Assembly (NCBI GenBank): GCA_019310965.1
Contig: JAFDDG010000014.1
Location: 1-64,000, forward strand
Direction: 5' to 3'
Length of the DNA stretch: 64,000 nucleotides
Source of the DNA: Deltaproteobacteria bacterium
GTDB lineage: Bacteria; Myxococcota_A; UBA9160; SMWR01
Positions 40,822 through 49,728 of this stretch are shown in pieces. The notes below the pieces were generated by a model. The model worked only from the letters and a program-made list of their open reading frames with translations. It was not told where the DNA came from and made no database searches. Position numbers and translations under genes: made by a program. Positions within the stretch are counted from its first letter, which is position 1, and every line of letters starts with the position of its first letter.

Positions 40822-41048
40822 CGGCGAGACGCGAACGACCGCTCCGACCTCTCTCGACGGAGCGTCCGCAGCGCGTCCGCCGGAGGCGAACTCACCCGCA
40901 GACGAGCCGGCTGATCCCGATGACGGAATGGGACGTCGCGGCCCGACGACCGCCGAGCAGCGCGAAGCGAGACGAGGCATTCGCCGGAGGCGGGCGCGCG
41001 GAGGGCGCGGCGATTCCCCGAGAGCGCTGCGCGTCACTCGCCGGCGAG
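40822..41048 (-). repeat. Dispersed gene-3'-end repeat, copy B' (full length, inverted)
   Basis: Complement carries all five shared blocks, from CTCGCCGGCGAG (41037-41048, directly abutting the korB stop codon) to GGTCGTTCGCGTCTCGC (near 40825). With copy B it makes a head-to-head inverted pair separated by about 65 nt, capable of a stem of roughly 150 bp in the single strand. The region 40536-41048 contains no gene. Confidence 0.85.
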
Positions 41049-42074
41049 TCAGGCCTCGACGGTCCAGGTGTCTCCGGAGCTGAGCAGTGCCTCGAGGTCA
41101 CCCTTGCCCCGCTGGACCCGCGCGCTCGCGACCTGGGCGGAGAGCAGCGCTTCGTAGCTTGGATTTTCGATGGCACGGAACACGCCCGTTGGCAGTGGGA
41201 ACTCGGGCCGCGCCAGGCTGGCCAGCGCGAACGCGTAGGCTGGGGTCTCGTAGCGCTCGCGGTGAACGGCCACGCCGGCTGCGACGGGGTCCTGACCGTC
41301 GGCGAGCTCGATCACCGAGGGCACGCCGTCTTCGATGCGGATGCCGCGGCGAGCCCCCTCCGATCCGTAGACCAGGGGCGCGCCATCCACCACCTTCATG
41401 CCCGCATCGATGCGCTGCTTGCGGTCCTCGACCTCGATCCACTCGTCGTCGTTGAATACATGGCAGTTCTGCAGGATCTCGACGAAGGCCGTGCCGCGGT
41501 GCTCGTGCGCCCGGCGCAGGGTCTCCTGGAGATGCGGCGCGTCGACATCGACCGTGCGGGCCACGAAGGTGGCGCCGGCGCCGAGGGCGAAGGCCAGGGG
41601 CTGGATCGGGTAGTCGATGGAGCCTTCGGGCGACGACTTGGTGTTCATGCCCACCCGCGAGGTCGGTGAGTACTGGCCCTTGGTCAGTCCGTAGACGCGG
41701 TTGTTGAACAGCAGGATCTGGATGTCGACATTGCGGCGGATCGTGTGAAGCAGGTGGTTGCCGCCGATCGACATGCCGTCGCCATCGCCGGTCACGACCC
41801 ATACCGAGAGCTCCGGGCGCGCGCACTTGATGCCGGTGGCGATGGACGGCGCGCGGCCGTGGATGGTGTGGAAGCCGTAGGTGTTCATGTAGTAGGGAAA
41901 ACGGCTCGAGCAGCCGATGCCGGACACGAATACGAAGTTCTCGCGGCGCACGCCGAGCTCTGGCATCACGCGCTGCACGTTGGCGAGAATCGAGTAGTCG
42001 CCGCAGCCGGGGCACCAGCGTACGTCCTGGTCCGACGAGAAGTCCTTCTGGGTGATTTGTACTGCTTGGGCCAC
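41049..42074 (-). CDS. korB: 2-oxoacid:ferredoxin oxidoreductase, beta subunit (2-oxoglutarate type)
   Basis: 341 aa TPP-binding subunit. WCPGCGDYSIL near residue 20, GIGCSSRFPYYMNTYGFHTIHGR, TPP/Mg motif GDGDGMSIGGNH, and the FNNRVYGLTKGQ segment are characteristic of two-subunit KorAB enzymes. It converts 2-oxoglutarate and CoA to succinyl-CoA with ferredoxin as acceptor. Start is GTG, two bases after the korA stop. Repeat copy B' starts at the very next base after its stop codon. Confidence 0.92.
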   Translation of the reverse strand: MAQAVQITQKDFSSDQDVRWCPGCGDYSILANVQRVMPELGVRRENFVFVSGIGCSSRFPYYMNTYGFHTIHGRAPSIATGIKCARPELSVWVVTGDGDGMSIGGNHLLHTIRRNVDIQILLFNNRVYGLTKGQYSPTSRVGMNTKSSPEGSIDYPIQPLAFALGAGATFVARTVDVDAPHLQETLRRAHEHRGTAFVEILQNCHVFNDDEWIEVEDRKQRIDAGMKVVDGAPLVYGSEGARRGIRIEDGVPSVIELADGQDPVAAGVAVHRERYETPAYAFALASLARPEFPLPTGVFRAIENPSYEALLSAQVASARVQRGKGDLEALLSSGDTWTVEA

Positions 42075-42076
42075 GC

Positions 42077-43909
42077 TCAGGTCTCCAATCCGAGCATAGC
42101 GTCGATCTCTGCGCGCAACTCTTCCACGAGGAAGGGCTGGCCCTCGACCTTCGAGAGCGATTTCGCGTCGATCAGGAACTGGCTCCGGATCAGCAGCGAG
42201 AGCTGACCGAGGTTGAGCTCCGGCACCAGCACCTTGTCGAAGCGCGCGAGCACCTCGCCGAGATCCGGCGGCAGTGGGTTCAGGTAGCGCAGGTGGATGT
42301 TCGAGACGTTCTGTCCGTCTTCCCGCGCTTCGATGCAGGCCGATAGGATGGCGCCCTGGGTGCTGCCCCAGCCCACCACCAGCAGCTCGCCGCGGTCCGG
42401 GCCGAGCACTTCGGTGGGCGGGATCTCGTTCGCGATGCGCGCCACCTTCTCGTGACGCAGTGCGTGCATGTGAGCGTTGTTCTTGGCGTCGTAGGAGACG
42501 TTGCCGGTGCCGTCCTGCTTGGCAAGGCCGCCGATCCGGTGCTCGAGCCCGGCGGTCCCGGGCGTCGCCCAGGGCCGCGCCAGGGTCTCCGGGTCGCGCG
42601 AGTAGGGTTGAAAACTCTCGGGATCGGTGGCGAAGGGCGCGCGCTCCTGTCCCAGGGAGGCGACGTCTGGGATCTGCCAGGGCTCCGCGCTATTGGCGAG
42701 ATAGCTGTCCGACAGCATCACCACCGGCGTCATGTATTTCACTGCCAGGCGGAATGCCTCGAGGGTCGTGCCGAAGCAATCGCCGGCAGTCGCGGCGGCG
42801 ATGACCGGCACCGGGCTGTCGGAGTTGCGCCCGTAGAGGGCGTTCAGCAGGTCGGCTTGTTCGACCTTCGTGGGCATGCCTGTCGACGGGCCGGCGCGCT
42901 GGACGTTGACGACCACCAGTGGCAGCTCCGCCATGATCGCCAGGCCGAGTGCTTCTTGCTTCAGCACGAGGCCCGGGCCGCTCGTGGTGCAGACGCCGAG
43001 GGAGCCGGCGAAGGAGGCACCAATGGCCGAGCTGATGGCCGCGATCTCATCCTCGGCCTGGAAGGTCTTCACGCCAAAGTGCCGGTAGCGCGACACCTCG
43101 TGCAGCACTTCGCTGGCCGGGGTGATCGGGTACGCGCCGAGGAAGACCTCCTGGTCGAACACCTGGCTCGCCGCCACGATGCCCCAGGCCAATGCCGTGT
43201 TGCCGGTGATGTTGCGGTAGTGGCCCGGAGCGATCTTGGCCCTCGGAATCACGAACGAACGCGGGAGGGTCTCCGTCGTCTCGCCGAAAGCGTGGCCCGC
43301 CTTCAGCACGCGGGCGTTCGCCTCGAGCACGTCGCCCTTGAACTTGCCTTCCAGCCAGCGCAACGTCGGCTCCATGGGCCGGTTGTACAGCCAGTACAGC
43401 ATGCCGAGGGCGAAGAAGTTCTTGGAGCGGTCCGCGTCGCGGCTGCGGAGATCGAGGTCGGCTAGCGCCGCGCGGTTGAGCTTTGTGAACGGAATCTCGA
43501 CCAGCTGGAATCGATCGCGCAGCGCCGGCAGCGGATCTTCGGTGTAGCCGGCGCGGGTGAGTGCTTTCTCGGTGAAGGCGTCGATGTTGAGGATCACCAT
43601 GCCGCCGGGCCGCACGTCCTCCACGTTCGCGCGCAGCGCAGCCGGGTTGAACGACACCAGCACATCGGGGTGGTCCGCAGGGGTGCGGATATCGTGGCTC
43701 GAGAAGTGGATCTGGAAGCCCGATACGCCGGCGAGAGTGCCGGTCGGTGCGCGGATCTCCGCGGGGTAGTCCGGAAGCGTCGCTAGGTCATTTCCCGCCA
43801 GCGCGGTCGACTCGGTGAACTTGGTGCCGGTGAGCTGCATGCCGTCGCCTGAATCTCCGGTAAAGCGGATGGCGACGCTCTCGATCTCTTCGGTGGGTTT
43901 CTCGGGCAT
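42077..43909 (-). CDS. korA: 2-oxoacid:ferredoxin oxidoreductase, alpha (fused gamma-alpha) subunit
   Basis: 610 aa. N-terminal gamma-type domain (RFTGDSGDGMQLTG, residues about 12-190) fused to an alpha-type pyrimidine-binding domain (GNTALAWGIVAAS, YPITPASEVLH, TTSGPGLVLKQEA). This fused layout defines aerobic-tolerant two-subunit KorAB. I start at ATG 43909 (MPEKPTEEIES); 17 further upstream codons look non-coding. Both genes face sucCD, and together with mdh they supply consecutive TCA steps. Confidence 0.92.
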   Translation of the reverse strand: MPEKPTEEIESVAIRFTGDSGDGMQLTGTKFTESTALAGNDLATLPDYPAEIRAPTGTLAGVSGFQIHFSSHDIRTPADHPDVLVSFNPAALRANVEDVRPGGMVILNIDAFTEKALTRAGYTEDPLPALRDRFQLVEIPFTKLNRAALADLDLRSRDADRSKNFFALGMLYWLYNRPMEPTLRWLEGKFKGDVLEANARVLKAGHAFGETTETLPRSFVIPRAKIAPGHYRNITGNTALAWGIVAASQVFDQEVFLGAYPITPASEVLHEVSRYRHFGVKTFQAEDEIAAISSAIGASFAGSLGVCTTSGPGLVLKQEALGLAIMAELPLVVVNVQRAGPSTGMPTKVEQADLLNALYGRNSDSPVPVIAAATAGDCFGTTLEAFRLAVKYMTPVVMLSDSYLANSAEPWQIPDVASLGQERAPFATDPESFQPYSRDPETLARPWATPGTAGLEHRIGGLAKQDGTGNVSYDAKNNAHMHALRHEKVARIANEIPPTEVLGPDRGELLVVGWGSTQGAILSACIEAREDGQNVSNIHLRYLNPLPPDLGEVLARFDKVLVPELNLGQLSLLIRSQFLIDAKSLSKVEGQPFLVEELRAEIDAMLGLET

Positions 43910-44014
43910 TCCTGCACTTCGCACGGCGCGGTTGTGGTAGCCGCGGCAGCGACTCGGCACTGCCAGGGGAGCGGGGAAGGAGTGTATCGGGCGTCCGCGC
44001 GGGCGAAAGGGCGA

Positions 44015-44040
44015 GCTTTCGGCCAGGTTGCGCCGAAAGC
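44015..44040. promoter_or_regulatory. Perfect 9-bp inverted repeat between korA and the divergent unknown gene
   Basis: GCTTTCGGC (44015-44023), 8-nt spacer, GCCGAAAGC (44032-44040). It lies in the 213-nt divergent gap 43910-44122 and could be an operator or a leader hairpin. No promoter is convincing here. Confidence 0.4.
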
Positions 44041-44122
44041 GGGTGGGTGGACGGGAGTTTCTGCCCCGTCCTGCGCCGCGCTGAGCCTCAAGCCGGTGCC
44101 TCCCTCGGTCGATGTTGTCCGC

Positions 44123-44584
44123 ATGTTCATTCGCACGAAGGAGGCGCGGCTGGCGGGCGGGTCCGACCTGCGCTGCCTGCGGCTCTCGCTCAACACTCCG
44201 GTGGTGGCGATCGAGGGGCTGCCGGTGGGATCGGCGGCGGCCTGCATTGCGGTCGACGGGCGGGCGGGCGGCTCGCGCTTGCTGTTGGCCCTGCGCTCGG
44301 TGCGCTCCGGGCAGTTGGCGTTCTTCGTGCCGGAGGCAGCCGGGCCGCTCGGCGACGTGGAGCTCGCCATCGAGGCGACTGTGGTTTTTGCCGAGGCCAT
44401 GGGCTTTCTCTTCGATGAGGATCTGATTGCGGACGCCGGCGATCCCCGAGCCGTGGAGCGCCGCTGGCGCGAGTTCCTGGCCGAGCCCGAATTATTCGAG
44501 CTGGACCCCCCCGCAATGTTGTCGAAATTCAGGTTCATCCGGGCGCCGTCGACCGTTCGGCGCCATGCCGCGACAGGACTGTGA
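44123..44584 (+). CDS. Unknown protein
   Basis: 153 aa, not recognised. No signal peptide or membrane segment. The chain has an N-terminal basic stretch (MFIRTKEARLAGG), a predominantly beta-looking middle (VVAIEGLPVGSAAACIAV, LAFFVPEA) and an acidic amphipathic C-terminal half rich in Glu/Phe. The frame is open further upstream, but ATG 44123 is the first start giving protein-like composition. The next gene's GTG/ATG region follows within 36 nt, so it is likely transcribed with the PilF-like gene. Confidence 0.6.
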   Translation: MFIRTKEARLAGGSDLRCLRLSLNTPVVAIEGLPVGSAAACIAVDGRAGGSRLLLALRSVRSGQLAFFVPEAAGPLGDVELAIEATVVFAEAMGFLFDEDLIADAGDPRAVERRWREFLAEPELFELDPPAMLSKFRFIRAPSTVRRHAATGL

Positions 44585-44619
44585 CGACCCGCTCGCGGCG
44601 GAGAGAGGGAGGTGGCGAG

Positions 44620-45411
44620 ATGCGAAGACAGCGCTCGAGGTTGGCGTTCATGGCCGGTGTGGGGCTCCTGCTGCTGGCGACGGTGTCGGGCTGTGCCACC
44701 AGCGGCAGCCAGGCGGACGAGGATCTCGCTCGCCGTAAGGCCAGCTCTCATTTCAACCTCGCCGCCGACCACGCGGAGAACGGCCGCCTGGAGCTCGCCT
44801 TGCGCGAGCTGCTGGCGGCGCAGCGGCTCAACCCTCGCAACCCGCGGGTCGAGCACGCCCTCGGCATGGCCTACCTGCGCAAGGGCAGGCAGGTCGAGGC
44901 TGAGCAGCACATGCTGAGCGCCCTCGAGATCGCGCCGGGTTACCAGGAGGCTCGTTACAACCTCTCGACGCTGTACCTGAGCCAGGGCCGCTTCCAGGAG
45001 TGCATCCACCACTCGCAGCTGCTCTTCGATGACGCGACCTTCACGGCGCCGTGGCGGGCGCTCACCAACTGGGGCTGGGCGGCTTACCAGCTCGGCGATC
45101 CGGTGCAGGCCCGGGCCCATCTCGAGCACGCCCAGGATTACAACCCCCGGTACTGGCCGACCCAGCTGAATCTCGGCATCCTCGAACAGGAAGAGGGCAA
45201 CCGGGTGGAGGCGATCCGGGCCTTTGGGGTGGTGCTGGAGCTACGGCCGACCGACAGCGCCGCCGCCGAGGCCAACTATCGGCTCGCCGAAATCCATGTC
45301 TCGATGGGACAGCGCGTTGAAGCAATGGGATACCTGCGGACGGCCGTTGTGAAGGCTCCGGACGATCCATGGGGCAAGAAATCCGAGGCGTTCCTGAAGC
45401 GTCTTCGCTGA
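44620..45411 (+). CDS. TPR lipoprotein, PilF/PilW-like (type IV pilus biogenesis)
   Basis: 263 aa. Lipoprotein signal with VSGC lipobox (Cys near residue 25), followed by five to six TPR units (44-230; NPRNPRVEHALGMAYLRKG, YQEARYNLSTLYLSQG). PilF-type outer-membrane lipoproteins assist PilQ secretin assembly, consistent with pilin genes 7 kb downstream. ATG 44620 follows GGGAGG at 44607-44612. The generic TPR composition leaves another periplasmic role open. Confidence 0.72.
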   Translation: MRRQRSRLAFMAGVGLLLLATVSGCATSGSQADEDLARRKASSHFNLAADHAENGRLELALRELLAAQRLNPRNPRVEHALGMAYLRKGRQVEAEQHMLSALEIAPGYQEARYNLSTLYLSQGRFQECIHHSQLLFDDATFTAPWRALTNWGWAAYQLGDPVQARAHLEHAQDYNPRYWPTQLNLGILEQEEGNRVEAIRAFGVVLELRPTDSAAAEANYRLAEIHVSMGQRVEAMGYLRTAVVKAPDDPWGKKSEAFLKRLR

Positions 45412-45878
45412 CCGGAACTGGGATCGGTCACTACCTCTCCAGCCAGCGACGTCTGCGCGGGATCTCTCTGGACGAGCTCGCGGGGCGCACGAAGATCCCT
45501 CGACGCTCGCTCGAGCGGCTCGAGGCCGGCAGCTTCGACACCGCGTCGGACGGTTTCGTGAGGAGTTTCGTGCGGGCCGTGGCGTCCTCGATGGGCCTGG
45601 ATCCCGACGAAGCCGTGATGCGACTGATCGACGAGCCCGCAGAGGTCGTTCCCCCGGAGAGCTTCGGGTGGCGGCCCAGCAGGTGGTTAGCGGGCGCGCT
45701 GGCGTTGGCCGGTGTGGGCCTGGTGCTGGTGGGGCTCTGGTGGCTTCTCGAGGCCTGGCTCGCGCCGACACCGCAGTCGGATCCCCGCGACGTGATCCTG
45801 AGGCGTGATCCTGTGCGCGCCCTGGCGGGAGAAGCTGCGCCGGCTCCCGCCCGCGACACAGCGCCCGTCGCCCCCTAG
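45369..45878 (+). CDS. RodZ-like membrane protein: cytoplasmic HTH plus one transmembrane helix
   Basis: 169 aa. HTH_25-type DNA-binding-like domain at about 20-90 (LRGISLDELAGRTKIPRRSLERLE), one membrane helix at 106-130, and a 39-residue Pro/Ala tail. The periplasmic beta domain of full RodZ (DUF4115) is missing. Its ATG lies 43 nt inside the preceding TPR gene, an unusually long overlap; no alternative downstream start with a ribosome site is visible. In related genomes this gene also precedes recO. Confidence 0.75.
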   Translation: MGQEIRGVPEASSLTGTGIGHYLSSQRRLRGISLDELAGRTKIPRRSLERLEAGSFDTASDGFVRSFVRAVASSMGLDPDEAVMRLIDEPAEVVPPESFGWRPSRWLAGALALAGVGLVLVGLWWLLEAWLAPTPQSDPRDVILRRDPVRALAGEAAPAPARDTAPVAP

Positions 45879-45887
45879 CGTCGCAGC

Positions 45888-46667
45888 ATGCGTGCACAAT
45901 CGAGCGAAGCGCTGGTGCTGCGCGGGGTCGATTTCGGTGAGTCGGACCGCATCTTGCACCTGCTGCTGCCCGACGTCGGGCGCCTGACTGCGATCGCCAA
46001 GGGAGCGCGGCGCAGCAGGAAACGCTTCTCGGGAACCCTGGATCTGTTCCAGCACCTGCGTGTGCTCGTCGATCGTCGCAGGCGCGGCGCCATGGCACGG
46101 CTCGACGGCGCGACCCTGCTGCGCAATTTCGACGAAATCCGCATCGATCCCTCGCGCTTCGCCCTCGGCTGCTTCCTGCTCGAGCTACTCGACCGGTTGG
46201 CACCGGAGGGTGGTGCCCGCGCCGATACGCAGCGGCTGTTCCGTTTTGCCCTGGATTCGCTTGCGTTGGTGTCGGAGCGGCCGGTCGATGGCGCGCTGCG
46301 CGTATTGCTCGAGCTGCGTGCGCTGGACGCGCTGGGCCTGCGGCCGGAATTCTCGCGCTGCGTGCGCTGCGCCGGGGATGCCCTGGTGCGCGGCGGAGCG
46401 GTGTCCTTTCACGTGGCCGACGGCGGAGTCGTGTGCGGACCCTGCGCCAGGGAGGGGGAGGGCCTGCTCGCGGTGCACCCGGGCACCCTGCGAGCCCTCG
46501 AGCAGGGCCTGCGTTTCGAGCTGCATCAGCTGCACCGCCTGGCGCTCGGACCAGAATTGCTGGCCGAGGCGCGTCTGTTGCTCGGTCGCTTCGAACGCTT
46601 CCACGTGGGGGTCGAGTTGCGCAGCCGTCGCTTTCTCGAAGAACGTCTGCCGGCGGTGCGCGTCTGA
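45888..46667 (+). CDS. recO: DNA repair protein RecO
   Basis: 259 aa. N-terminal OB fold (ESDRILHLLLPDVGRLTAIAKGARRS, residues 18-43 region) and helical C-terminal domain with a four-cysteine zinc site (CVRCAGD ... VVCGPCARE). Mediates RecA loading on gapped DNA with RecF/RecR. ATG 45888 is 9 nt after the upstream stop; the gene belongs to the tpr-rodZ-recO-glyS cluster common in the same bacterial group. Confidence 0.93.
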   Translation: MRAQSSEALVLRGVDFGESDRILHLLLPDVGRLTAIAKGARRSRKRFSGTLDLFQHLRVLVDRRRRGAMARLDGATLLRNFDEIRIDPSRFALGCFLLELLDRLAPEGGARADTQRLFRFALDSLALVSERPVDGALRVLLELRALDALGLRPEFSRCVRCAGDALVRGGAVSFHVADGGVVCGPCAREGEGLLAVHPGTLRALEQGLRFELHQLHRLALGPELLAEARLLLGRFERFHVGVELRSRRFLEERLPAVRV

Positions 46668-46739
46668 GCGGCTCCCGGGGGCGGCCCGGGAAAAGCCGAT
46701 ATACTCGGCCGCTCCCAACCCCCCCGGCAGGATTCGTCG

Positions 46740-48080
46740 ATGGCTTCTCCGACCCCGGATACGCGCCTCGAGCGCATGGATGATCTCGTCTCGCTCTGCG
46801 CCCGCCGCGGCTTCATCTTCGCGTCGAGTGAGATCTACGGTGGCATCAACGGTTTCTGGGACTATGGGCCGCTCGGCGTCGAGCTGAAGAACAACCTGAA
46901 AGCCCGTTGGTGGCAGCGTGTCGTGCGTGAGCGCGACGACGTGGAGGGGCTGGACAGCTCGATCATCTGCCACCCGCGCACCTGGGAGGCCTCAGGGCAC
47001 GTCGAGCATTTCAGCGATCCGATGGTGGATTGCCGCGCGTGCAAGAAGCGCTTCCGCGCCGACCAGCTCGGCGACGCCGGAAAGTGCAGCGCCCGCGAAG
47101 GCAGCTCCGAGCACGATTTCACCGAGCCGCGGAACTTCAACCTGATGCTGCAGACGCGCATCGGTGCGTCCGAAGAGGCGGCCTCCGTCGCGTACCTGCG
47201 CGCCGAGACCTGCCAGTCGATTTTCACCGATTTCAAGCGGGTGCGAGAAGTCGCACGGCAGAAGCTGCCCTTCGGTATCGCCCAGATCGGCAAGGCGTTC
47301 CGCAACGAGATCAACCCGCGCAACTTCACGTTTCGCTCGCGGGAGTTCGAGCAGGCGGAGATGGAATTCTTCTGCCACCCGTCCGGCCGAGAGCAGTGGT
47401 TCGCGCACTGGCTCGACGAGCGAATGCGCTTCCACAAGGAGCTGGGTGTCGACGAGGCGAACCTGCGCACGCGTCCGCACGAGCAAGACGAGCTGGCCCA
47501 CTATGCCAATCAGGCCGTCGACGTGGAGTACCGCTTTCCCTTCGGCTGGCAGGAGATCGAGGGCATCCACGACCGCGGGGATTGGGATCTCTCGCGTCAC
47601 GGGGAGTACTCGGGCAAGGATCTCGCTGTCACCGACCCGGACTCCAAGGAGCGGGTGCTGCCGCTGGTGATCGAAACCTCCGTCGGCGTGGATCGCACCT
47701 GCCTCGCGCTGCTGTGCGATGCCTATTGCGTGGAAGAGCTCGAGGGGGGGGACTCGCGCACGGTGCTGCGGCTCGATCCGGCATTGGCGCCCCTCAAGGC
47801 CGCGGTGCTCCCGCTCTCGAAGAAGCTGGCCGATCCGGCGCGGCGTCTGTATCGGGAGCTGCAGCGCCACTGGAATGTGTTCTATGACGACGCCGGCAAC
47901 ATCGGGCGCCGCTATCGCCGCCAGGACGAGGCGGGTACTCCTTTCTGCCTGACCTACGACTTCGAATCCGAAGACGACGGTCAGGTGACCGCGCGCGAGC
48001 GCGACGCCATGACCCAGATTCGTCTGCCGATCGAGGGTGTGGTGGTCTGGCTGCGCGAGCGCCTGGAGGCGCGCGCTTGA
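46740..48080 (+). CDS. glyS: Glycyl-tRNA synthetase (dimeric, class II)
   Basis: 446 aa alpha2-type enzyme (often also called glyQS), not the alpha2beta2 form. N-terminal FIFASSEIYGGINGFWDYGP, zinc-binding pair CRACKKRF plus CSAREG, motif 2 FGIAQIGKAFRNEINPRNF, EMEFFCHP, and C-terminal anticodon domain (about 340-446) are present. Its stop overlaps the TTG of the next lipoprotein gene (TTGA). Confidence 0.95.
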   Translation: MASPTPDTRLERMDDLVSLCARRGFIFASSEIYGGINGFWDYGPLGVELKNNLKARWWQRVVRERDDVEGLDSSIICHPRTWEASGHVEHFSDPMVDCRACKKRFRADQLGDAGKCSAREGSSEHDFTEPRNFNLMLQTRIGASEEAASVAYLRAETCQSIFTDFKRVREVARQKLPFGIAQIGKAFRNEINPRNFTFRSREFEQAEMEFFCHPSGREQWFAHWLDERMRFHKELGVDEANLRTRPHEQDELAHYANQAVDVEYRFPFGWQEIEGIHDRGDWDLSRHGEYSGKDLAVTDPDSKERVLPLVIETSVGVDRTCLALLCDAYCVEELEGGDSRTVLRLDPALAPLKAAVLPLSKKLADPARRLYRELQRHWNVFYDDAGNIGRRYRRQDEAGTPFCLTYDFESEDDGQVTARERDAMTQIRLPIEGVVVWLRERLEARA

Positions 48081-48553
48081 AGCTCTGGCTGTCTTGCGCG
48101 CTGGTGCTGCTGGTGGGCGCATGCAGCACCCCGACCTACCCCATTCCGGCTCCGCCAGAGGGTGCCATCGACGTGGCGCCGGCCACCGCGCTGGCCTTCC
48201 AGCAGCGCTCAGAGGCCTTCTATGTGCGGCTGATCCAGCGTCGCTTCAATGCCCTCGAGACCTTCAACGATCGCTCTCTGCGCAGCCATTTCCGCACGGA
48301 GGAGGCGTTCTTCGACTATTACGCGGAGCTGGCAAACCTCTTCGACGAGGCCCACTTCGAGCACAGCCGGCCCTCCCAGGCACTCGTCTTCGATTTTCTC
48401 TTCGGTACGCCCGACTCTGCCCTCGTCCAGGTCCTCTACATCGGGCAGGACGATCGTCCGCTGCGCCCAAACGACGTCCGCCTGATTCGGATCGATCGCT
48501 GGGATCGCCACGAGGACGCCTGGTGGATCACTCCGGGAGCCGCCTGGCGCTGA
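48077..48553 (+). CDS. Small exported lipoprotein of unknown function
   Basis: 158 aa. Lipoprotein signal with LVGAC lipobox (Cys16). The mature protein is a single alpha-beta domain; a helical stretch (40-95, many aromatic and charged residues) precedes a beta-rich C-terminus (VQVLYIGQDDRPLR, IRIDRWDRHEDAWWI). Not assignable to a known family by eye, though the fold-like pattern resembles NTF2-type ligand cups. Starts at TTG overlapping the glyS stop. Confidence 0.65.
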   Translation: MKLWLSCALVLLVGACSTPTYPIPAPPEGAIDVAPATALAFQQRSEAFYVRLIQRRFNALETFNDRSLRSHFRTEEAFFDYYAELANLFDEAHFEHSRPSQALVFDFLFGTPDSALVQVLYIGQDDRPLRPNDVRLIRIDRWDRHEDAWWITPGAAWR

Positions 48554-48716
48554 CACTCTGTTGACGGGCGGTCACCTCAGGTGAATGTTCGTCCACAGAA
48601 GTGGAAAACCGTTTCTCACGAACGGGTGGCTGTGCCGTTGGTCCAGGCCTCGGTGCGAAGCGAACATTGGGCTAGATATCAATAAGTTACGAGGATTTCT
48701 GCGGGTTTGTGCGTTC

Positions 48717-48733
48717 TGGCATGTGGCTTGCTT
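48717..48733 (+). promoter_or_regulatory. Sigma-54 promoter ahead of the tandem ECF sigma genes
   Basis: TGGCATGTGGCTTGCTT: -24 GG at 48718-48719 and -12 GC at 48730-48731, exact spacing, preceded by C as in the CTGGCA-N-TTGC consensus. Predicted start near 48743 leaves a 250-nt leader up to 48995. The leader holds a 12-bp direct repeat CGTTGCCCGGCA (48897 and 48913). The AT-rich upstream stretch (48670-48705) could bind IHF, and CCACAGAAGTGG at 48591-48602 could be an activator site. The whole gene-free stretch 48554-48994 appears regulatory. Confidence 0.7.
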
Positions 48734-48994
48734 ATGAGAGGCCCAGGACTCAGGTCCCTCTTTCGGAAAGCCAACCGCCAGGACGGAGGACGTACAAGCC
48801 AGCGAGACGGGGATCAGCGGAGTTCAGGGACCGCGGATTCACTTCTCACCCCCCCATGATTCTGGACTCGTTCTGCCGGCCCGAACGCGCTGTGTGCGTT
48901 GCCCGGCACTCACGTTGCCCGGCAGCAGGGAGGGGAGCCGCCCAAGGGCGGTCGGTTTGTACGCTTCGTCCTTGCCTGTGCAAGGAGAGCTGTA

Positions 48995-49570
48995 GTGGCT
49001 CAAGAAGTCTGGTCGAGTGATGCGGATCTCGTGACACAAATTCTCGGAGGCGACGCGGAAGCCTTCGATCTGCTGTACGAGACGTACTTCCCGCGGGTCT
49101 ATCGCTTTGCCCTCAAGCGGCTGCGCGACTCCGGTGAGGCCGGGGACGTGACCCAGGAGGTCTTCCTCACCGTCTTCCACGCGCTGGGGAGCTACCGCGG
49201 CCAATCGAGTCTGCTCGTCTGGATCTTCGGAATCACCCGAAACACCGTGAATCGGCGCTTTCGCAAGGTGCGCCCGCGGTTCGAGTCGCTCGACCAGGAC
49301 GGCGCTCGCCAGGTAGCGGCGGCGGCGCCGGCCCCAGACCAGACCGTCGAGGCGCGCAGATTGCTCCGGCGCTGCGAGGAAATCGTCGAGCGCGAGCTCA
49401 CGCCGCTGCAGCGCCGCATCTTCCACCTGAAGCATCTGCGCCGGCAGCCCGTGCGGAGAATCGCCGAGGCGCTGGGCAAGTCTGAGGACGCCATCAAGGC
49501 GAACCTCTACCGGATGCGCCGAGCGCTCGCCCAGGGCGCTCCGGGGCTCGAGGTGCTGCTCGGCCGTTGA
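48995..49570 (+). CDS. ECF-type RNA polymerase sigma factor 1
   Basis: 191 aa. Sigma region 2 at about 20-90 (YFPRVYRFALKRLRD, DVTQEVFLTVFHALGSYRGQSS) and region 4 at 130-185 (LTPLQRRIFHLKHLRR, IAEALGKSEDAIKANLYRMRR). GTG 48995 follows AAGGAGAG (48982-48989). No anti-sigma factor with a membrane segment is adjacent. A sigma-54 promoter lies upstream, so it probably heads a regulatory cascade. A paralogue follows 158 nt downstream. Confidence 0.88.
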   Translation: MAQEVWSSDADLVTQILGGDAEAFDLLYETYFPRVYRFALKRLRDSGEAGDVTQEVFLTVFHALGSYRGQSSLLVWIFGITRNTVNRRFRKVRPRFESLDQDGARQVAAAAPAPDQTVEARRLLRRCEEIVERELTPLQRRIFHLKHLRRQPVRRIAEALGKSEDAIKANLYRMRRALAQGAPGLEVLLGR

Positions 49571-49674
49571 CTCCTCTGGCAGCCGGGGTCCTCTTCTGCT
49601 CCCGGCCCGCCCCTGCAGGGAGGTTTTCTCGGCCGCCGAGCTGACACTTGTCTAGCTTCGAGGCCACACAACAG

Positions 49675-49698
49675 TAAGAGGCGCCTCGGCGCCGCTTA
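49675..49698. promoter_or_regulatory. Inverted repeat in front of the second ECF sigma gene
   Basis: TAAGAGGCGCC (49675-49685) and GGCGCCGCTTA (49688-49698) are complementary with one mismatch around a 2-nt centre. It lies 30 nt upstream of the TTG start and may be a leader hairpin or operator. The remainder of the 158-nt gap shows no clear promoter. Confidence 0.4.
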
Positions 49699-49728
49699 CC
49701 TGGGGAGGGACAGCGCGAGGAGTCCGCG

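Noticed and set aside
48709-49020. Possible small gene in the leader of ECF sigma 1
   Set aside because: It begins upstream of the predicted sigma-54 transcript start, overlaps the promoter itself, and has no ribosome site or recognisable sequence.
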